64,000 nucleotides of DNA from the NCBI GenBank assembly GCA_035772785.1, contig JAOCPU010000074.1:60352-124351 (forward strand). Reading direction: 5' to 3'. Positions within the stretch are counted from its first letter, which is position 1. Each line of letters starts with the position of its first letter. This DNA is from Phlebiopsis flavidoalba (Eukaryota > Basidiomycota > Agaricomycetes > Polyporales > Phanerochaetaceae). A model generated the notes under the pieces. That model saw only the letters and a program-made list of their open reading frames with translations, was not told where the DNA came from and searched no databases. Made by a program: the position numbers and the translations under genes. This document shows positions 1 to 12,743 of this stretch, one piece after another.

Positions 1-1631
1 GACTCTTCGGCGTCGTCATTCTTCAATGTAGCTGCAAATTGCTATCAACTCCGCTCGTAGGTGAAGGAAATTGTTCATTTACTTTCTTGGTCCACTACCT
101 CATCAGCAGGTGCTTTCCACTCGCTCTCCGGGAAGACTTCGACCGCCACGACGTCGCCTTGAACGGCACGGTTCATGTTTTCCCGTCCAATGAGAAGGAT
201 AGGCTTGTCGGTATGCCTGTGCGACTTGGGACATTATCCTCATTGAATGAAGTTTTGTCAGAACGGTGCAAGACCTTCGGATATTGGATGTCCTCCGGTA
301 TATGGATACTGTATCAAGACTGTCACCTCGATTGTGTACGGTCCACCAGTATGGTTAGCATTGCCACATGTGTACGGCAATGACAGCTGTCCTGGACTTT
401 AACTGCCAGCCAGCAGAGTTGTAGCACTAGGGGCAGCATATCTGAGGCATGAATAAGGGCGCACTTAGCAAGATTATTAATGACGCCGATCAGTATCAGC
501 CCATAGTCACTCCTGTCCAGATACACAAAGCTTGATCAGCAAGACAAGGCCTTATTGGTCGGCTTACCAAGTCGTTCGCAGCCTATGTCGGCGACAAGAG
601 AGATCGAGTAGTTTTGTCAGAGTCCTATTGCGCCTTGCTACATATGCTCGACTTAAGTGTACGTTGGTTTGGTGCAGAAAAGGCGATGCTAGTACCGACA
701 TACGCACCAGACATGCATTTGATGCCTTCTTTCTCTGCTTTCTCTCGGTTGGCGGCGTCGTCCGGTAAGAGTACAACAGAACGGAAAGCACAGGTTTCTC
801 TTGCCCTCGTATTGGCGGTCGTGTTAACGATATGTGGGAGTTGTACCACACCGTCGCTTTCCGGATGCCTGACGGTGCCATCATGAGATTCATTCCCGAA
901 CGCGTCCCACTGTACGTACCGCGGTCGTTCCTATCATTCGGCGACTCGTCGTCTTCTCGTACAATGGCTGTTTGTCTATTCGTGCGGGTCCCTCACTATA
1001 AACTCAGTATACAAGAGACATATGCACGCACGAGCGAAATTCGTTGTAGAAGACCCAGGTCCGCTTGTCGTCGGCTTTCACGAGCGCTTTGAGGCGGTTG
1101 TACAGAGGCAAGGAGCGGTGTCGGACCTCTTCCATGACGGTTTGTAGCACGATTATAGGCGGGGTGAATAAAGCGGATTCGATTAAGTCCATCTAAAGTG
1201 TACATAAGACATTGCTCATGGAAGTTGGCGGCACGGAGAGGAAGAGTTATGTAACATAGCTGTACACTGTCAGGCATATAAGCCGAGGTTTGACATACTT
1301 TGGCGAGGAACAACGTCGTGTCTGGTAGGACAAAATGGCCATTTGAGAAAGCAGGATGCTCCATAGATCCCACGGAAGACCGAAAGGGTAGCATTCGCGT
1401 CTTCCATGGATGTACAATCTCTACAGCTTTTGATTACACAGCTGACATCCTCGCGTAGGTACCGCTCTCCAGAACTGTAGTCAAGACATAAGTGCCGAAC
1501 TAGTGAGACAAATGCCATAGTAAGCAGCGCACCTTTATAACTTTCCTCGCGCCCCAGTCTTTCTGAAGCACTTGCGCTGGGTGATGGACCGCCTCTGCCC
1601 GTGGGCGTTTCTTGATCGTGGATTTCCCCAT
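1..1631 (-). CDS. DIS3: Exosome exoribonuclease DIS3/RRP44, 5' part
   Basis: N-terminal part of the catalytic subunit of the RNA exosome, a 3'-5' RNase plus PIN endonuclease that processes nuclear and cytoplasmic RNA. Exon 1 starts at the ATG at 1631 and encodes 33 codons ending in KVIK before a GT donor at 1532. It is followed by the CR3-like cysteine stretch YLREDVSC..KSCRDC, then the PIN domain: GHFVLPDT (metal-binding Asp), VLQTVMEEVRHRSLPLYNR, and WVFYNEFRS near 1050. Further on come DESPNDRNDR (about 930), the TDDAANREKAEKEGIKCMS-like segment (about 710; a Pro replaces the usual Thr) and the cold-shock-domain entry GRENMNRAVQGDVVAVEV (about 170). The RNB domain lies beyond the window edge. 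At least six short introns; several 1-nt frame slips, for example after intron 1. Family identity is very clear; exon edges are approximate. Confidence 0.93.
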
Positions 1632-1876
1632 CCCTTGTTGCGTTCTGAACCACCGCGATACGGATACAAGGACGGAAGAGAAGAGACCAGGCGAATTTAA
1701 ATAGACTCGGACGGGCCCCTGGACACGAAGGGAGAATGGACGATTTTCCTCGGTTAGGGGTACCTGAAAATGGACTATGCGCGCAACCTTAAACCCGACT
1801 CATGCGCGTGAATACCGCATTTCTTCCGCACTCTACCATTCCAACAACTTGCTTGACCACCTCCTCCGCTCTCGAA
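1632..1876. promoter_or_regulatory. Divergent intergenic region between DIS3 and QCR6
   Basis: About 245 bp separate the start codons of two divergently transcribed housekeeping genes, so the promoters must lie here or overlap the transcripts. I see no clear TATA element. Inferred from gene layout only. Confidence 0.4.
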
Positions 1877-2580
1877 AGGAGTCTCTCATTCTGTCGCTTC
1901 TTCTCGTCGTGCGTGTCCACGGTCTACCGCCGAAGCACCAGAGCGAGGCGCAGAAGCCCACTGAGGAGGCTGCCGCTGAGAGGAAGAGCTCGGCCGCTAG
2001 AGGAAAGGAAGAGGAGGAGGAGGAGGAGCCTGTTAGGAAGTACGCGCTGTACTTCACGGTCTGCGGCTAGGACCATGTGTTAACATGAAACGAGGACCCC
2101 TCTAGATCATGCCCGCCTTGCAAGGAGGAGTGCGACTGAGATCGTCAAGTGCGGTGCCGGGCAGCCACGAAGCACTTCCAACACTGCCAGGAGAGGTCAA
2201 CTCCGGCGGAGGGCTTCCACGGCGAGAATGCATTGACGGACTTGTGCGTACAATAACCCCTTTTACTGCCTCTACTAATGCTCACTGTCTACGCATAAAC
2301 ACTTAGCTGTGTCGTATGTTATACTTTTACAAATCTCCTTCACCGTCTGACCAGTACCTTTCTGCGTAGGGCGTCCAATGGCATATTAAGACCAGTAAGG
2401 TCATACGCTTTGCCACCACTAACAGCGGAACTGACGTACCCCGCCCACCACCATCCAGACATGGCTCACTGTGTCGGACGTACGCTTATATACGGGAACC
2501 GTCTGCATAAACCCGATCGTCATACTGACCGCTCTTGCAGAACTGCATCGCACCTACAACTCTTCGCCAAACTCAAGTAA
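1877..2580 (+). CDS. QCR6: Cytochrome b-c1 complex subunit 6 (hinge protein)
   Basis: Acidic hinge protein of respiratory complex III, on the intermembrane-space side of the inner mitochondrial membrane, where it helps cytochrome c1 meet cytochrome c. Visible in order: an N-terminal SLSF..FFSS segment, an acidic run of seven or more Glu (about 2010-2030), a short intron, PAL..EECD, VKC, ATKHFQHCQE, VNSGGG, FHGENC (about 2110-2240), an intron, HCVD (about 2475), an intron ending CTTGCAG at 2540, and the C-terminus APQLFAKLK with TAA at 2578-2580. The paired cysteines of the twin-CX9C-like fold are present. All exons survive, but at least six 1-nt slips break the frame (extra G in GGAGGG, missing T in GAGAATGC, and others). 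The start codon reads AGG where ATG is expected; start taken there by homology. Probably a working gene with sequence errors. Confidence 0.85.
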
Positions 2581-3328
2581 TTGATCTTATGCTTGAGAGC
2601 ATTAAACATATGTACGGATTATAACAGCGCTCTTGCTTTCCATTTATTCTAACTGTGTGTGGTAGCTTCGCAGGGCTAGGCCAAGATTGGCATAATGGCG
2701 GCGAACGACTCTGGCATACGCGTGCTCCGTCCTTTCCTACCCACGTAGAACGCTGCATAATGACATTTCTTAGACTTTCAATCTACCGCATTCAGTCCCA
2801 CGCGGCTTTGCAAATGCTACATATCACGCGTGAGGAACCATTTGTGAGCAACCATTATTGAGCTCATACTATGGGGAAGGTGGATGAGTATCCTGTGTCC
2901 ATATAGGTGGCCTTCAATGCATGAGCTACATCATCTGCATATGCGAGCCACTACATAGGGTAGAACTTTTGATCCTGAGCTCTGCTACTGGAGCACACAT
3001 GCAAGTGTTCGTACTTACTGAGGTAACAAGCATAAGCGCATCACTGACCTCAGTGATGAACGTTGCTTATGTGATAAGTTTGAACTCTTATCCCAATCAC
3101 AAGAAAGACTTGGCTTCGAATTCACGGTTCACACGTTCTTTCCCACCTCCATCACCTTTAAATTCTACACAGCGTCGTGACCTCATTCTACTTCTTGCTA
3201 TGATGTGCCGCGGTCCGAAACGACACCAGAGGTCTTGTGGTCTGCGCACGTTCGTCCCGTATCGCATCGTATAAAGCTCTTGTAGAGCAGACCGCATGGC
3301 TCTACAGCTACCTGTCGACCTCGGCGAT
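2581..3328. other. Intergenic stretch
   Basis: No coding signal recognised on either strand; short ORFs here do not resemble any family I know. Probably the QCR6 3' region and the promoter of the phosphatase gene. Confidence 0.4.
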
Positions 3329-4180
3329 ATGTTCTGGTCCTCTGCGCTCGCATTGGCTTCACTCTGGGCGTCGCGTACCTCTGCGCAAACACCGGCACAG
3401 CAGCGGGCGTCCGTACAAGGTGTCATTCTAACGAATCAGACACAGCTTGCCTCGGTCACTGGCGTGTATAACACTTCGCAGACACCGTCAGACTTGCCCT
3501 GGAACACGTACAATTACTGCAACGCGCCTCATGTCAACGCGAAGCATTACAAAAAGCCAGACGTCGAGGATGCAAAGCTGGTATATGTGAACACTGTGAT
3601 TAGGCATCATAAGGTCGGTCGATCCCTGTCACATTTCACGATATACTCAAAAGTGGCATACAGAGGACACCGGATAACTTGTACCCGGAAGAGAACGTTC
3701 TAAACGCCATCTTCCAATGGACATTAGCGACGGACTCCTATGTTAGCAGCTTCATCATGGAGGACCCGCGCCGCGCAGGTATTCCCCAACACAGAGATAC
3801 CGTCATGGCACCACATTCCTCCCACCATCTGAGAATTGACCAATGCGATCAAGGCCAGCTCAGACGCAGGGAGGTGCATCTTGGTGGATGCGAGAAGACA
3901 CATGGAAAGGTGTGATCTCCTTTTACTTATTTGGAAGATGTTTGCTGGAGCATCGTGCATCCAGGCACTGGACCAGGACTTTTGGTCTCGCTGTAACACG
4001 ACGAGCATCGGTTTCATCCAGTCGGTGGACGAACGAGATATCTATAGTAACGTACACATCCGGGCGCACAACTACAAGCTACGAAAATGCAAAGTTTTTG
4101 CACAGTGGTTCATGACCATGGTGTCGCATGCCGACAAATCTGCGTGATGGCGTCCAGCAAAACGTTTGTCCTGCGTGTAA
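3329..4180 (+). CDS. Secreted histidine acid phosphatase-like protein, frame interrupted
   Basis: Member of the histidine acid phosphatase (branch 2) superfamily, extracellular phosphomonoesterases. The ATG at 3329 opens a signal peptide (MFWSSALALASLWASRTSAQ) followed by mature protein with WNTYNYCNAPHV. The catalytic region reads VIRHHK, then a 50-bp intron (3614-3663), then RTPDN, giving the RHHxRTPDN variant of the RHGxRxP box seen in basidiomycete members, followed by LYPEENVLN. Downstream, VFPNTEIPSWHHIPPTI, CDQGQL and VDARRH are recognisable but lie in different frames because of 1-2 nt insertions near 3855-3880. A second intron probably spans about 3909-3960, followed by GFIQSVDERDIY. 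The C-terminal half, including the HD proton-donor motif, could not be traced, so it is either lost or too broken to read. The end coordinate is a guess. Confidence 0.7.
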
Positions 4181-5764
4181 CAACCAAGCCCATAGTCCAG
4201 TAATCAGACGGTATCAGCTACTAGAATTCTATATAGAGGTTATTTTACGTGAACACAAATGGCGCTCTACACAAGATCCAGATTCTCATTCCCCCTAACA
4301 CTCGACCCCATGGCAAAGTAAAGTCACCAACGACGTACCGCAACGCAATACCACAGCACTAGTCACCAGACATGCGAAAATGGACACACATCTCGAGCCA
4401 GAATAGTGGCGATTTCGATCGAAGAAACCGTCTAGATTCCATCGACTCGGTACACACTGGCAGGCCTCTACTGAAGCACCTGGTTGGTACTTTCTTCTTG
4501 GTGTCTGAAGCTAGCCATTCTATTATACCCATTCAGACGCCACATAAATAACCATACTATGTAATAGGCCCTCGGAGCCTAGATGATCACTTCTTTGAAA
4601 CACTTTCACATCGTCTGAGGACACTGCCTAAATTCCACGCCGCTGCCCAGGTTGCAAACACCACGACAGGGTGCGTGCTAGGATCTCAGACCAAGACGAC
4701 GAGGGACGGTGTTTCTTTTCCCCAATCGCGCGACCTTCAGACGGACATACTAATGTAGCGCACGCTTGCGCTTTCTATACCACACATCATAGTACCATCT
4801 GACCACACAGCCAGCTCACATCTGTAGTAACGCGAGAACAACGCGACCTGCCATAAAAATAACCATATCACTTCTCGGTAGAATATGCTACATCCTGCCG
4901 ACCCCTGAAAACCACTGCTAACGCCGATGCACGCCCCAGTAGTGTGTCCTCCCAAGAACTGGCCATGTACACTTCCAGCTCTTCCACGTCGCGGCGAGGA
5001 GCCTGACGCACTACAAACTGCGCGCGATCTCAAGTCCGGCATGACGCAGGCTCTATGATCGCGTGCATAATCTCTTCGCTTAGGCCTGGGTGCAGTCACA
5101 CGCCACCCACAGCATGACGCATAGGCCTTCGCGTGCTCGGGTAGCGCGCTGCGCAGCCTTGATCATATTTGCGCAGGTCAGCGGAGAGCGCAATAGCCAA
5201 CGGAGTGGTCGCTTCAGTGCGGGTCGCTTGTGCACGATTGGGGGCGGAGTTGAGGCGTTGAAATGGGTGCAGCTTCCGCTGACTTTATATGTGGCTCGCG
5301 CACGAGTCCAGGTCCGAAAGGATGTTGGTACGTTGCGCGGAATGTAATTCTTGCATAGGGCTCACATCAAAAGTAGTCGTCCGTTACATTTTCGCATAGC
5401 AACGGTTCTTCGGCCTCGGCTACATCTGATCAGGCACAAGAGAAATGCGTCGGACGTGGGACAGTGTAACGCGCCATAACCGCGCCGGTCACAGCGTGAA
5501 GCACAAACACGTGCTCATCATCCGACTAGGCATGCACCCCGGCTCCTCAACTACCATAACAAGGATCTATATTTATACAAGCCCAGCCACCTTCATAATA
5601 TTGGCGCGTTTGCCTCAGAAATCAAGTCTGCGTGTGCCGCTATCGCACCTCCAGCGGAAGGGCACGTCTAACCTCTACCGCCTGCTCCTGCATCATCGCC
5701 CACCACTCAACAAGAACGTACTCACGCAGGCCTGCATGCGCATCGGCCGGCGCTCGCCACTGCA
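4181..5764. other. Unassigned region, no recognised gene
   Basis: May hold the untraced 3' end of the phosphatase at its left side. A 120-codon open stretch lies on the minus strand (4737-5099) and another on the plus strand (5445-5804); neither resembles a known family and neither has convincing splice sites. A CATATAAAG TATA-like box on the minus strand sits near 5285-5295. Confidence 0.3.
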
Positions 5765-6898
5765 TAGCACCCTAACACCAGTGCCGCGATCGTGCCACCG
5801 TTGACCGACCCACGAGCAGTGCGTTCAGAGTATAGCTTCGCGAGGATCTTGGCGCTGCTAGAACGTGGTACGGTTCTACGGCGGGAACTGGCTCAATGTA
5901 TAGGAATGACAGTCAGTGCTAGCGAAGACGGCTTTTTGCTCTATGTTCGAGATAGGGTATACTATGATGAGGCTGAGGAAGGGCTTACCGGTGAGCGCGC
6001 CCGTTTCGATCACGAGCCGGACCAGCTTGGCGGGTAGGACGCGAGACGTCGATATTTACCGGTATGTCTGGTTGAACATCTGGAACGCCTGTGTTAGTAT
6101 TGCTGAGGAGCTGTGAAAAGGAGGCACGTACCAAAGTAAGCCATGCTCTAGCGATGATTAGATATGCACAAGACGCCATGTTGCCTTTGCCATCCTAGCT
6201 GTTCGCCTGAATGTCAAGATGTTCGTTTGTACGATTCAGGGAAGCATGTGCGCACGGGCTCTGTAACACGTAGGTGTGCTTCGAGGGATGACAGTTGCCA
6301 CGAATCTGCTAGGGACTTCACGCGCATGAGAATCCCTGCTATCAGTTGTGTTAAGGCCAGCTATAAATAATGAGGATTGAAGGATATTCTATCTTCGGCT
6401 AAATAACTCACCACGACAATGCACAGCACAACAGATATTCTACTCGCCATGACGTGAAGTCTGTATGCATAAAAAAGCTGTACAGTACAGCTCACTATCC
6501 CAAGGTAGTCAGGCTTGACCGAAAAGAGAGGCACACGCATGCTCACAAATTGCCGTAAACACAGGAACAGCCAGCCATTCATTCTGCATCGCATTGAGGA
6601 TCTCGAGGTTCCCAAAGTTGCGCACGTATGCGTTGAAGCAGTCGTTTGTCATGATTAGGGTTTGGGTCGTTTCGAGCGCGTAGACGAACAGGACAAGGGT
6701 CTTGGCTACCCATAACCGTACCTTTGGTAAACGAGGACGTATGTATGACTGATGTTTGTGATATTTGAGTTTCCATATCCAAGTCCAGAAGATATCCATT
6801 ACTCGCAACATAGACGCGTAGAGAGCGCCGTATAACCCCCAGTTAAGGAGGTACCGCCAAAGCCTATATGACGCAGATTGAGGCGCGACAGTCAGCAC
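5765..6898 (-). CDS. DUF6534 multi-pass membrane protein, copy A
   Basis: Basidiomycete-specific seven-helix-type integral membrane protein of unknown function (DUF6534). In transcription order: LLNWGLYGAL (about 6840), KTLVLFVYALETTQTLIMTN (about 6690), the conserved DCFNAYVRNFGN and LNAMQNEWLAVPVF block (about 6570-6650), an intron, CTVQLFYAYRLH (about 6470), a degenerate stretch to about 6190, LIIARAWLTL, LVRLVIETGALTG (about 6000) and PYHV..LAKLYS (about 5830). The last blocks match copy B (14717-16090) exon by exon, so this is a diverged paralogue in opposite orientation. The first exon is not identified. Frame breaks occur between the first two helices and near the C-terminus, and the block after helix 4 is weak. 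It may be a decaying copy. Confidence 0.75.
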
Positions 6899-7140
6899 AA
6901 ATGGTCTATTTGGAAACTCAGCAACGGGTCCTGCGCTGCAACAAAGTCGTTAAACGCAGCAAGAACACATAGCAGAAAATGAATGCAAGTAGCACGCACA
7001 CCCCTTGATGTCCATGCGAAACGGACGGCATGCGCAAAGGAGCGCGGTGATTGAACCCTGAAGCATCCGACGTGTGCTAAATACTTATAGCCGCATTAGA
7101 CAGATTGCACTCGGAATGGCTCGGCGCGCAGAAATCTTAG

Positions 7141-7673
7141 GTGGCATCTGGGAATGCTTTTCAGAGGGCTCCCAAAGTGCTCACCTTTGGAGCAAAGAAT
7201 CCTTCGACCCCACTGCCCGTCGGACATGGTAATCGGGGAACGCCTCGCAAACCAAAAGGAGGAGCACCATGCTCAACAGGAACCGCAGCTGATGATACAT
7301 GCCATCCACAGGAGGCCGGTACACGTGTTCGCTGCATCGAGAAGTCAGCAAACTCGAAGTGGCGGATATTGTTCAGATGACTCACTCCCGCGTGCTTGAT
7401 TTACAACGTTGGAGAGATCCACAGACCTCTTTTTGCCCTCGCCGTTCCACGGAAAGATGTGGGACCCAGATGCGCCACTGCGTATCTTGGTGAGAAGCGG
7501 TTGACAAGGGCACAGTGAGGGGCGACAATATCGGCAGACTCGCGGCAGAAATCCTTCAAAAAGCCGTGTTGCATGGGTGTCGCCTGCCACGGTCGCTCAT
7601 AGAAGGAAAGTGTTGCACCAGTTGGAAGCAAAATATGACATAAATATATCATCTCTGCGACGGCGTGGAGCAT
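7141..7673 (-). CDS. Unrecognised open stretch between DUF6534 copy A and the NRPS-like gene
   Basis: Two overlapping open frames on the minus strand (7401-7673 and 7345-7590) followed by one at 7161-7385 could be exons of one small gene. They contain a cysteine-rich run (CRYCRPSLCPC) and GSHIFPWNGEGKKRSVDLSN. I do not recognise the family, there is no firm start, and the plus strand is equally open. It may be chance. Confidence 0.25.
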
Positions 7674-7990
7674 GCGGATGTGGCATCGTGGCGTATGGCC
7701 GCGGGTGCTGACAGGATTTGAAAAGAGTACACAATTTAATCACCGTTGTTGTGGGGACCTGATACTAGAGAGACGCACATGGTGACAGGTAATATTAAAC
7801 GGATAGTTGTTCCGGTGAGATGATGTACTTACGGGGCAATTGGAAGGAATAACGAATGCACAAGTCTCGGAGAGCGGCCGAAATCCCAGCAAACCACATT
7901 TCATGCTCCACAACGCGATCTTATTTCACTCCCATTGACTGTTATCACGTACATTCTCACTGTTTGGCCGAAGAGTCGTAGACCCTTTAC

Positions 7991-10900
7991 TCAAATTCTT
8001 TCCTATGAGACGTTTACAAACGACAAATCAGCTCTCGCGACAAGCAACACAGGCCCACAAGGAGCACGTACCTGAGTTACTCCAGAGACCCACATTCCGC
8101 GCCAGAACCGCACCCAGGCGCGCACGTGCTCCTCCGACAGCGGCTGCAGCCCGCATATCGTCGCGCTCGAGCGTTCGAGCTCACCCGTCTCAAAGCTTCG
8201 CCCCGTCACCTCACCGTCTCCATTCTCAGACTGTTCATGGCCAGCCGACGGAAAAAGCCCGTCATCTTAAGCGCAGGCTGCAAACAACTCCAGTTTCACA
8301 CCAGCAAACGACGTACAAGAACGTACGATTTTATCGAGGGTCTCGGCGGAGACGGTTTGGCTTTCAAGCCGCGTTACCCACACTCGCCGAGTCCCACAAG
8401 GGGGAGCGCTACGCCAAGCTCGGCCTGGACCGCACGGAGCACAACCTTCGCCTCCCATGCCACCGGTCGCGGATACATGCACAAGGTTCACCGTTTGCGG
8501 AACGTCTCGCGCACATACCCAATCCACATACGTGGCCCCGATTGCGTCGAGCGGAACCCACGTCACGGGCTTTTGTTCTACTATCAGTGCGGCCCAATGG
8601 GGAAAGAGGAGCACGCGCGTACCGAGGTGAGTAGGGGAAAGCATCCAATCGCGAGCGAGGATTTGAGCAGCGCAGGCACCCACTCGTGCGTGCCCCATAC
8701 GCCCGTTGAGCGTGCGCCGCAGGCTTGGCCTGTACGCACGACGCATACAGGAAGGCCGTGGTCCGCCGCTTTGTACGCCATCTGCTTCTTTTGTCAATAT
8801 CTGTCATCTCCAGGGTGGGTACAGCGCACCTGCTCGAGCACCCATTTGGACGCTGCGTACCCCGAGAGCGCGCGGGCGTTCACGTCTACGAGCGGCGCCT
8901 CGGGGATGGCACCCTTCACGCCTGCTGCAAGCCCGACCGAGCTCGCGACAAAGACCCGCACGGGCCGTGTCGCGCATGCGCTTAGGAGGGCACGCGCGCC
9001 CGCGAGCGCACTCTCGAACGCGACGAGGGGCGCGTTGAAGTCGACAGGCCAACGCATTTGTGGATGACGTGAGTGACCGCTCCCAGCAGCTACGATCTCA
9101 TCAGCTACTTTGCTCTTACAGCAAAAAATCTCGACGTACCTCGGAGGATGGCTCGAGCCCCTTGAGGTCTCCTGTAATAGCCTTGAGCCTCGGGCTCCCT
9201 AAGAGCTCCACCGGCAGCTTCCTCGCCTCAAACGCCCCGCGAAGACGACCCGCAGGTGGACGATCGAAACGTGATCACGCGACCGATGCGCGCGTCGGCG
9301 AGGAGCGCCGCGAGGATGTGCGTACCGATGGCGCCCGTCGCGCCTGTGAGGAGCACCACGGGCTTCTGCTCCCCTTCCTCTGTCTGGCGTTCTACTGGTA
9401 AGCCTTGAGGGAAAATGGGGGTGTACTGCTTGACGAGGGTTTGTATCTGCTCCGCAGTGGTCGTCCCATGTGGAGTGTTGTATGCGAGCGCGCGTGCGAG
9501 GGTCTCAATTGTTGGGTACTCGTAGACGATTGTCGGTGAGGCAGTCTGGACGGTGTCGGCCGCACGAAGCGCGCGTGATATGCGCGCGTGTAGGAACGTT
9601 GCGCTGAGGCTGTTGAGAGTTATCCAGGCAAGTCTCGACAGTCAGAGGAACGAGCGTACCTGTCAAAGCCTTTGTGGAACAGGTCATCCGACGGGGTGAC
9701 GTTTGCGCGTCCCAGGAGAGAAGTGACTTGGGTTTGTAGCCAAGGTAAAAGGCTCTCGACCGTCCAATCTTTCGGTGCGGAGACATCCTCAGCGATTGTG
9801 GCTTCCTCGAGGGATGTGTACCTAGTGGATGCATCGTCAGTCACAATAAAACAAAATATTAAAAACGCGATAGCCCATCTTACAGCGCCTCGATATCTTT
9901 ATCATACAAAGCAATAGCTTGCTTTCTAATTACTGTATTCTTTCCTGAGCGAGGCAATGACCTTGCTGGGTCGGTAACAATAACCATCTCCCTGAATATA
10001 CGCGCATACGCCGGTGCGGCAGCGTTGGCTTTGTCCACCACCGGCCTGAAACACATGTCATCAGCTCAGCACAACACTGATATAAATGCAAAGCACTAAC
10101 CACAACTGCTCTCTGAAGCCTTCGACGTCCGCGGGAGCGAGTGCGTCACGAGGCTCAACGAGAATACCCGCCTGCGTGCGCCCGCGACCGAAAACGACGC
10201 ACCCCGCCACGAGCGGGCTTGCACCGATCACACCTTCCTGCGTCGGAACAAACTTCTCGCCTGAGCGATGTCAGCGTATTTCAACAGTGCATGCAAGTGA
10301 CGTACCGGTGCTTAGAGTGACCACATCGTCTCTCCGTGCAACGCTACAGAGGAGTCAGCGAGAAGACAAAGTAGTGAGAGAAGGAGCATACAGCCGCCAC
10401 AATCCCGGGCGCCGGGGATGTGCCTCGAATAAATCCGCGGTTGCATACGCCTTGGAGCCCGGAACGTTCCACACGCGCACGTTTTATAACCCTCCGTGTC
10501 CTACCCCTCATCAGTCCTCCTTCAGATCGAAACGTTCAAGCACACGCACATGCACGACAAGCTCAAACAGCCCATCCCCCGCGTCTTCCATCCGCGCATC
10601 CACACCCTCCGCGAAGCGTATCCACTCCCAGTCGGTGTGGTGGCTGAGCTCAGAGGGTGGAAGCTCGTCCCATGATGTCGTCGGGTTCCCGAACTCGGAG
10701 CCACCGTACCCGCATACGAGGCGCACGCCGGCGCCCGCGAGCGCGTTGCCGATGGGGCGCGCGAGCGGGCCGCCGCCGAACACCTAGTTGCTTATGAGTG
10801 GAGTAGTGGGGGACGAGAAGGGAACGTACGAGCACACGTAGAGATTGGAGGTACGTTAGCGCAGAGGGGGCGTGTGACCAGGTCTGGGCCTATGAGCGGG

Positions 10901-11905
10901 TACATGCGGCCAGCTAGGAGGGAACGCACGCACCTCGATGAAGGACGGCGGCGCAATGAGCGCTTCGCACTTCATCTGCTCGCAGGCTTCGAGCACGGCG
11001 CCGGGGCTCGGCACAACAGGCGGCGAGGGGTAGCGCGGAGCAAAGAGCGCGACAGGCTGGACAGTCGAGAGCGGGAAGAAGATTTGTAGCAGCAGTCCCA
11101 TCGAGTGGAAAGGCGGGAGCGCCATCGCGCCAAAAACGGATGGTACGGCGGACGGCGCCAAATATGTCTGCAGGTATGTTAGTCGGGGTCGATGTGGACG
11201 AAAGGGGGAAGCATACTTCGTCGCAGGCTCTGAAGAACCTGCTGGTGCCGGAAGGCCACAGCTTTGGGGAGGCCGGTGCTGCCTGAGGAATGTAGGTAGA
11301 AGGCAGGATCGCTATCCAGTGGCGGCGCGACGGCGCGCGGATACGCTCTGATTTCGTCAGGTGCTCGCGTCGCGCTCAGCAGGTTGGTGAATATTCCATT
11401 TAGCGATGCAAGGTCTCGCAATTGAACGTTCGCCCCTCCCCTGGCCATCTGCAATTGAACTTCCTTCGCGAGCGGGGCAGTCGTAGATTGGAAGATGACC
11501 TGTCTGCATGCTGTCGCCTCCAGCAGGCCGCGAACGCCCTGGGGCGAGTTGCGCGGGGACATCGGGAAAGGCTGCGCGTGTGAGCATCATACTTGCAATG
11601 ATCAGAATCTCATCACGTACCACATATCCCGCACGCATGAGCCCAAGTAGCAGCGGTACATACACCGCACCGTCCGTCTGGAGAAGCAGCGCGACAACCC
11701 CGCCCTGCGCAGTAGTGTTTGGCTGCAGCGCGTGCGCGAGCGCATGTGTCACCCCCGCAATGTCACCAAACGTTAGGTGTGTCGCATAGTGAGGTGCAGG
11801 CGTGTGGAAGCGCAGCCAGGGCGTAGCGGCGTTGTGCGCGGCGTTGAAGTCGACGAAATCAATGAGTGTGGACAGAGTACCGTCCAGTGGAGGCAGGATA
11901 GACAT
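7991..11905 (-). CDS. NRPS-like adenylating reductase (A-T-R architecture)
   Basis: Adenylate-forming reductase of the fungal NRPS-like type. It activates a carboxylic acid with ATP, loads it on a phosphopantetheine arm and reduces it with NADPH to the aldehyde or alcohol; substrate unknown. Start ATG at 11905 (MSILPPLDGTL). A domain: first exon to a 49-bp intron (11572-11620), core motif FYLHSSGSTGLPKAV (about 11270), intron 11168-11216, FGAMALPPFHSMG (about 11130), GGGPLARPIG and YGGSEFG (about 10700), then STGEKFVPT and LPRSGKNTVIRKQAI. T domain: DDLFHKGFDSLSATF; the carrier Ser codon is split by intron 9610-9659. R domain: LTGATGAIGTHILAALL (NADP-binding, about 9340), NAWPVDFNAPL, VASSVG, SGYAASKWVLE, then LAIGCFP and PRPVAWE. 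The tail LQPLSEEHVRAWVRFW is followed by an intron and a stop at 7991. At least four frame slips fall after 9070 (AAATGCGTTGG, GAGTGTGGG and others). Identity is certain; activity is uncertain. Confidence 0.9.
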
Positions 11906-12743
11906 CGTGGACGATGAGGGAAAGCTTTGGCGGCTGATAGCAGTCTGTTGGATTGTAAGCAAGTCGGCCGTTGCTCTAAACCTTGGGCAGGCTTGCACTA
12001 TTGGCGATATGGGCTCGACATTTTAGGCAAATACTACTATAGTTCATTCTATTACTTCTATTCTGATAAGTCACGCGCATGAGAAAGTAGTGGAACTGCT
12101 CACTATACACAAATGCAAACGGCGCGTTCGGTTTAGCTACAGGCTTTCCAGAGATGGCGCTGCAATGATGTCAGGGATCAGATGAACGTGGCATCTCGCA
12201 TCTCGCAGACTCACGAATGCTTTAACAGCTAGTAAATGTTATATGCCTCAGATTGGACAAAAGATCTGCCGTATATGCATATCAAAATAACGAACTTGCC
12301 AGCCTGCAAACCCGAGTGGGACTCTTGTGCAATTGTTGTGCTGCTGAATGCTCACCCATCAAGTGAGGATCTTTTCAACTTGTATTCATAAATATCTCGC
12401 TCACCGGAATCATCACTCGAATACATGCTTTGTCAGTATAACCGCGGACGACAGACACAGTGACATAACGATGGTGGGGGAATGAAGCAAACTAGGTGCG
12501 CGTCTAGATTGTCAGGATACCAAATACATAAATTAACTGTTGATTGCCATTTACGGACATATCCCAGCAGACCTGAAGACTATAATTCCAGAAGTTGAGC
12601 TGTTACAACAAGACTTACTCTTAGTAGCTCATACCAGCTCTGCGTGTCATCTATACGTTGACGTGGCACTACTCTGACTGCAAGTCTGTAATCAGCTGGG
12701 CGATTGAGAATTATGCACACAGGACTATTATAACCGGGCTTAG
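11906..12743. other. Upstream region of the NRPS-like gene
   Basis: No gene recognised. It should contain the promoter of the minus-strand reductase. AT-richer than the gene itself. Confidence 0.35.

Noticed and set aside
1833..2057. Minus-strand Ser-rich frame opposite QCR6
   Set aside because: Its serine run is the complement of the Glu-codon run of QCR6; a shadow frame.
8005..9067. Long plus-strand frames of 209 and 313 codons
   Set aside because: They are antisense to the R domain of the NRPS-like gene, which has clear motifs on the minus strand.
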